Assembly: GCF_020829685.1 (NCBI RefSeq)
Contig: NZ_JAIVFR010000239.1
Span: 1 to 8,350, forward strand
DNA length: 8,350 nucleotides
Direction of reading: 5' to 3'
Source of the DNA: Nostoc sp. CHAB 5715
Lineage (GTDB): Bacteria; Cyanobacteriota; Cyanobacteriia; Cyanobacteriales; Nostocaceae
Shown: positions 6,262 through 8,350 of the stretch, piece by piece
How the letters are laid out: every line of letters starts with the position of its first letter
Position numbering within the stretch: position 1 is the stretch's first letter
Translations under genes and position numbers: made by a program
Notes under the pieces: model-generated
Databases searched by the model: none
What the model saw: the letters and a program-made list of their open reading frames with translations, nothing else
What the model was told of the DNA's origin: nothing

Positions 6262-6367
6262 CTATAGCAATCCTAAATCATTCGTGAAAAGTTAGATCCC
6301 CGACTTCTTAAAGAAGTCGGGGATCTGGACACTGAGAATTTTCACAAATCAGATAGGATTGCTATAG
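6262..6367. mobile_element. 106-bp palindromic MITE-like element
   Basis: The terminal 13 bp ctatagcaatcct (6262-6274) is exactly complementary to aggattgctatag (6355-6367). The arms stay in register for 29 bp (6262-6290 with 6339-6367, about 25 matches). The centre is a strong separate hairpin: agatccccgacttctt (6294-6309) pairs with 6311-6326. It has no coding capacity. Left of it, 6133-6261 holds only the upstream region of the split gene. No clear target duplication is seen at its ends. Confidence 0.7.
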
Positions 6368-6384
6368 ATGTTGGTATTTATAAG

Positions 6385-6608
6385 CTCCCGTAAGTTCTGT
6401 AGCTGCTCCCGTAAGTTCTGTAGCTGCTCCCGTAAGTTCTGTAGCTGCTTCCATAAGTTCTGTAGCTGCTCCCGTAAGTCCTGTAGCTGCTCCCGTAAGT
6501 CCTGTAGCTGCTCCCATAAGTTCTGTAGCTGCTCCCATAAGTTCTGTAGCTGCTCCCATAAGTTCTGTAGCGGCTCCCGTAAGTTGTGTAGCGGCTCCCG
6601 TAAGTTGG
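6385..6608. repeat. Tandem array, period 21 bp, about 10.7 copies
   Basis: Units start at 6385 and every 21 bp to 6595; the core is ctcccgtaagttctgtag followed by ctg. Variation is at five unit positions only: 3 (unit 4), 6 (units 4, 7, 8, 9), 12 (units 5, 6), 13 (unit 10) and 20 (units 9, 10). Variants cluster in neighbouring units, as expected for growth by slippage or unequal exchange. Five of six frames are open through the array. On the minus strand the frames read TYGSSYR, ELTGAAT and QLQNLRE repeats. There are no spacers, so it is not CRISPR. Which frame, if any, is translated is unclear: two minus frames open only at TTG codons with no ribosome-binding site. Confidence 0.93.
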
Positions 6609-6650
6609 GGAGTGCATAGACGCAAAGCAGTTTGTTGATGGATATGGCTG

Positions 6651-6682
6651 CGTAGGCAAAACTTTTGTGGGCGATGCCTACG
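6651..6682. repeat. Short inverted repeat
   Basis: cgtaggca (6651-6658) pairs with tgcctacg (6675-6682) across 16 nt. The word GCGATGCCTACGGCGG on its right side is a frequent Nostoc intergenic motif. The rest of 6609-6904 has a HIP1 site (6734-6741), a 15-bp near-palindrome cccaaagactttggg (6815-6829) and TTGACA (6831-6836) without a well-spaced -10 box. No gene is seen there. Confidence 0.5.
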
Positions 6683-6904
6683 GCGGTAAACTATGCAGTT
6701 TATGAGAGATAGTTAGTAGTGTGTTGTAGAAGGGCGATCGCAAGTTAGGCAAATCCAATTGCTGTGTTGTACCTCACAAGGCTGAAGTTTAGATGCATTT
6801 ACCCTGAAACACAACCCAAAGACTTTGGGCTTGACAAAAATATAACTGTTAAAATCAGCATAACGGTGTCAAAATGCGAAAAAAACACACCCAAAAGGAT
6901 AAAA

Positions 6905-7233
6905 ATGCCAGCTATTGTTAATAGGACTTACGCACACTCTACGAATTCTCGGCGCTCTTGGCGTCTTGGCGGTTCGATAAATTAAGCTTTTTAGCAATTT
7001 TTGCGTAAGTCCTAGTTAAATTACAACTCTCCTTAGAAACTTTAGCAGAAGCAATATCTTCCCTTGATTTAACAGAAAAACGTCAACTTCAAGAACTAAT
7101 TGAGCAACAAATTTTTGAAGCCGAAGAAGCGTTATATGAAGACGATGCAGAAACACTGGCAGAAATTGAAGCAGTTCGCGCTGAGTATAAAGCTGGTGAG
7201 TCTGTAATGAATTTTATAGAGAATAATATTTAG
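6905..7233 (+). pseudogene. Antitoxin-like small gene interrupted by a MITE
   Basis: ATG 6905-6907 follows AAAGGA (6894-6899) at good spacing and reads MPAIV. The frame then enters a 93-bp inverted-repeat element and stops at 6985. If the element (6922-7014) and one copy of the 5-bp duplication GTTAA are removed, the frame continues without a break to TAG 7231-7233, giving 76 residues: MPAIVKLQLSLETLAEAISS, then LDLTEKRQLQELIEQQIFEA and ETLAEIEAVRAEYKAGE. This glutamate-rich helical protein resembles small antitoxin-like proteins encoded beside DUF433 or PIN-type genes in cyanobacteria; that link is recalled, not proven. In its present state only a 26-residue product could be made. The DUF433 remnant follows 25 bp downstream. 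Confidence 0.75.
6922..7014. mobile_element. 93-bp MITE with 13-bp perfect inverted ends and 5-bp target duplication
   Basis: The ends taggacttacgca (6922-6934) and tgcgtaagtccta (7002-7014) are exact inverted repeats. GTTAA lies directly outside both (6917-6921 and 7015-7019), as expected for a 5-bp target-site duplication. The interior carries cttggcgtcttggcggttcg (6957-6976), which is the exact reverse complement of 8228-8247. It encodes no protein and would need a transposase supplied elsewhere. GGACTTACGCA ends are common in Nostocales repeats (recalled); the parent IS family is not assigned. Confidence 0.85.
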
Positions 7234-7258
7234 TGTAAGATATTTAGGAGAACAAGTT

Positions 7259-7384
7259 TTGACAACTATTACTGATATTGGTACACTAATTAACCATCAT
7301 CCTGGAATCCACGGCGGTTGTCCGATTATTGCTGGTACAGGGGTGACAGTCAGGCGCATAGCCATCTGGTACAAACAAGTTTAA
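7259..7384 (+). pseudogene. Truncated DUF433 (VapB-like) gene
   Basis: The frame starts at TTG 7259-7261, eight bases after a good AGGAG (7246-7250), and ends at TAA 7382-7384 after 41 codons. It reads TTITDIGTLINHHPGIHGGC, then PIIAGTGVTVRRIAIWYKQ: the beginning of a DUF433 domain, whose usual pattern is HGG.P.I.GT...V..IA.WY..GLT.EEI. Family members are normally about 70 or more residues, so the second, helical half (DNA-binding and dimer part) is missing. A lost base near 7379 (CAAGTTTAACG for expected CAAGGTTTAACG) explains the stop, but the family pattern also ends within a few codons after it, so a deletion or junction before the next gene is likely too. The usual DUF5615 PIN-like partner gene is absent. 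Confidence 0.7.
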
Positions 7385-7418
7385 CGATAAGCAACAGCAA
7401 CAGAAGAAAAGTAATATC

Positions 7419-7646
7419 ATGAACACCGCCAAACTGATCACTGATGGCACTCACCAAGTCGTTATTTTGCCCGAAGATTTTCAACTCACTGGCACAGAAG
7501 TCTATATCAAAAAAATTGGGAACGCTATTATTCTTATTGCCAAAGATAACCCCTGGCAATCTCTCATCGACAGTCTAGACAATTTCTCCGATGATTTTAT
7601 GACTACTAGAGATCAACCACTCATCGACACCAGAGAGAGTTTGTAA
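7419..7646 (+). CDS. vapB: VapB-type antitoxin (AbrB/MazE-like fold)
   Basis: 75 residues, complete. The N-terminal half, KLITDGTHQVVILPEDFQL followed by TEVYIKKIGNAIIL, is the swapped-hairpin AbrB/SpoVT DNA-binding pattern of VagC/VapB antitoxins (a G-x-x-Q-x-V-x-L-P core). The C-terminal part, WQSLIDSLDNFSDDF and after, is the acidic, flexible toxin-binding tail. It lies directly before vapC: its TAA (7644-7646) is followed at once by the vapC ATG, so the two are co-translated. In such pairs the antitoxin, alone and with the toxin, usually represses its own promoter; no operator is identified in the short leader here. The gene begins 34 bp after the truncated DUF433 frame. Confidence 0.88.
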   Translation: MNTAKLITDGTHQVVILPEDFQLTGTEVYIKKIGNAIILIAKDNPWQSLIDSLDNFSDDFMTTRDQPLIDTRESL

Positions 7647-8048
7647 ATGCGATACCTGCTTGATACCAATATCTGCATTTACCTCATCAAGCAAAAACCC
7701 CAAAAAGTGCTGGATAAATTTCAAACCCTGAGCATTTCTGATGTAAGTATCTCCTCCATCACAGTTGCTGAACTTGAATATGGAGTTGCTAAAAGCGAAC
7801 AGCAAGAGAAAAACCGCACCGCCCTGCTACAATTTTTGCTACCTTTAGAAATTGTTGAATTCAATCAAGCATCTGCGACAATTTACGGCAGCATTAGAAG
7901 CGATCTCGAAAGTAGAGGACTCATCATTGGTGCAATGGATATGCTCATAGCCGCTCATGCTCTAAGTTTAGGAGTTACCCTTGTTACCAATAATGTCCGA
8001 GAATTTTCTCGCATTCCTACGCTGTTATTAGAGAACTGGGTTGAGTAG
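7647..8048 (+). CDS. vapC: VapC toxin, PIN-domain ribonuclease
   Basis: 133 residues, complete, the usual length for VapC. PIN-domain acidic residues are in place: Asp6 (YLLDTNI), Glu42 (TVAELEYG), Asp98 (GAMDMLIAAHA), and the C-terminal TNNVREF with Asn116 and Glu119, as in the VagC-partnered VapC branch. These bind metal ions for RNA cleavage; known relatives cut initiator tRNA or other structured RNAs, but the target here cannot be told. The gene directly follows vapB with no gap, with a purine-rich GAGAGAG before the start serving as a probable ribosome-binding site. There is no truncation or frameshift, so the pair should be functional. Confidence 0.93.
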   Translation: MRYLLDTNICIYLIKQKPQKVLDKFQTLSISDVSISSITVAELEYGVAKSEQQEKNRTALLQFLLPLEIVEFNQASATIYGSIRSDLESRGLIIGAMDMLIAAHALSLGVTLVTNNVREFSRIPTLLLENWVE

Positions 8049-8079
8049 CTGTATTATGGTTATTAGTAAATCTTAAGTA

Positions 8080-8116
8080 GGGGAGGCAGAATGATCGGCA
8101 GCTTCTGCCGTTCCCC
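8080..8116. terminator. Possible hairpin at the 3' end of the vapBC transcript
   Basis: ggcagaa (8085-8091) pairs with ttctgcc (8103-8109), and an outer gggga (8080-8084) with tcccc (8112-8116). An alternative inner stem is cggcag 8096-8101 with ctgccg 8105-8110. It starts 31 bp after the vapC stop. No T-tract follows, so it may be a repeat-derived hairpin rather than a true intrinsic terminator. Confidence 0.45.
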
Positions 8117-8225
8117 AAAGGGGTTGCCAAAGGTATCATAACTTCCATTGCGTTAGGCTAAAAGACAGCCGTTTTCCCCAGAAGATATTCTTGCTGAACT
8201 TGGCTGTTACAAAGTCAATTTTTTT

Positions 8226-8262
8226 AACGAACCGCCAAGACGCCAAGGACGCAGAGAGAAGG
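8226..8262. repeat. Interspersed aacgaaccgccaagacgcc repeat
   Basis: aacgaaccgccaagacgcc begins a purine-rich word family (continuing aaggacgcagagagaaggaa) that is scattered through cyanobacterial genomes. Bases 8228-8247 recur as an exact reverse complement within the MITE at 6957-6976. The surrounding 8117-8350 contains no gene that I can see, only this repeat and a HIP1 site at 8334-8341. Confidence 0.7.
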
Positions 8263-8350
8263 AAGAAATGCTTAACTGAACTGTATTGACTGATCACCAA
8301 TCAAGAGAAAAGCGATGGCATACCTGCCCATAGGCGATCGCATTTGTAGA

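Noticed and set aside
6385..6608. CRISPR array
   Set aside because: Units are contiguous with no spacers and a 21-bp period; no cas genes are nearby.
6368..6619. Plus-strand cysteine-rich repeat frame (SRKFCSC)
   Set aside because: Metallothionein-like spacing is tempting, but it is a by-product of the 21-bp unit; the variable positions are mostly non-synonymous in it and no ribosome-binding site precedes it.
6362..6659. Minus-strand frames of 87 and 93 codons across the tandem array
   Set aside because: Both depend on TTG starts without a ribosome-binding site and consist almost only of the repeat, so they are not called as genes; the coding question is kept as a finding.
6764..6985. 73-codon open frame on the plus strand
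   Set aside because: Its last 27 codons coincide with the true MITE-interrupted gene starting at 6905; the upstream part has no ribosome-binding site and ends inside the MITE.
7350..7805. Minus-strand open frames opposite vapB and vapC
   Set aside because: They are shadows of two well-supported genes, with no family features of their own.
1476..8341. GCGATCGC octamers as regulatory sites
   Set aside because: These are HIP1 sites, scattered genome-wide in many cyanobacteria; useful for placing the organism, not for local function.

Overview
ORGANISM. The window reads as chromosomal DNA of a filamentous, heterocyst-type cyanobacterium (Nostocales: Nostoc, Anabaena, Calothrix and relatives). 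The signs are five HIP1 octamers GCGATCGC (1476-1483, 2945-2952, 5812-5819, 6734-6741, 8334-8341), an AT-leaning composition, a Uma2-family gene, and intergenic DNA packed with short palindromes, inverted repeats and tandem repeats typical of Nostocales. This is recognition from memory; no database was searched. LAYOUT. (1) 1-365: 3' end of a Uma2 (DUF820) gene, + strand. (2) 366-1354: about 1 kb with no gene, a pile of nested inverted repeats and hairpins. (3) 3644-1355, - strand: a compact three-gene ABC importer of the OpuB/OsmF (quaternary ammonium or osmoprotectant) type, ordered ATPase, permease, binding lipoprotein, with overlapping stop and start codons. (4) 3833-5592, + strand: an OLD/RecF-like AAA ATPase translationally coupled (ATGA) to a DUF4276 protein with TOPRIM-like motifs, a candidate two-gene defence system. 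(5) 6132-5737, - strand: a small coiled-coil-like gene split in two by one in-frame TAA. (6) 6262-6367: a MITE-like palindromic element, followed directly by a 21-bp tandem array (6385-6608). (7) 6905-8048, + strand: a layered toxin-antitoxin region. It holds an antitoxin-like gene interrupted by a MITE (6922-7014) with a 5-bp target duplication, a truncated DUF433 gene, then an intact VapB/VapC pair. (8) 8049-8350: a hairpin and interspersed repeats, no gene. HOW IT WORKS TOGETHER. The ABC operon is the only housekeeping-type unit: lipoprotein captures solute, a permease homodimer (only one permease gene is present) carries it, and the ATPase drives it. The rest is accessory: a possible ATPase plus nuclease immunity pair, one live and two decaying toxin-antitoxin-type genes, a split gene and many non-autonomous repeats. 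It looks like a defence or TA-prone region under steady repeat insertion. The most noteworthy observations are the AAA plus DUF4276 pair, the MITE whose removal with one GTTAA copy exactly restores a 76-residue ORF, the single-stop split gene, and the tandem array that is open in five of six frames and encodes a leucine heptad in a frame without a usual start codon.
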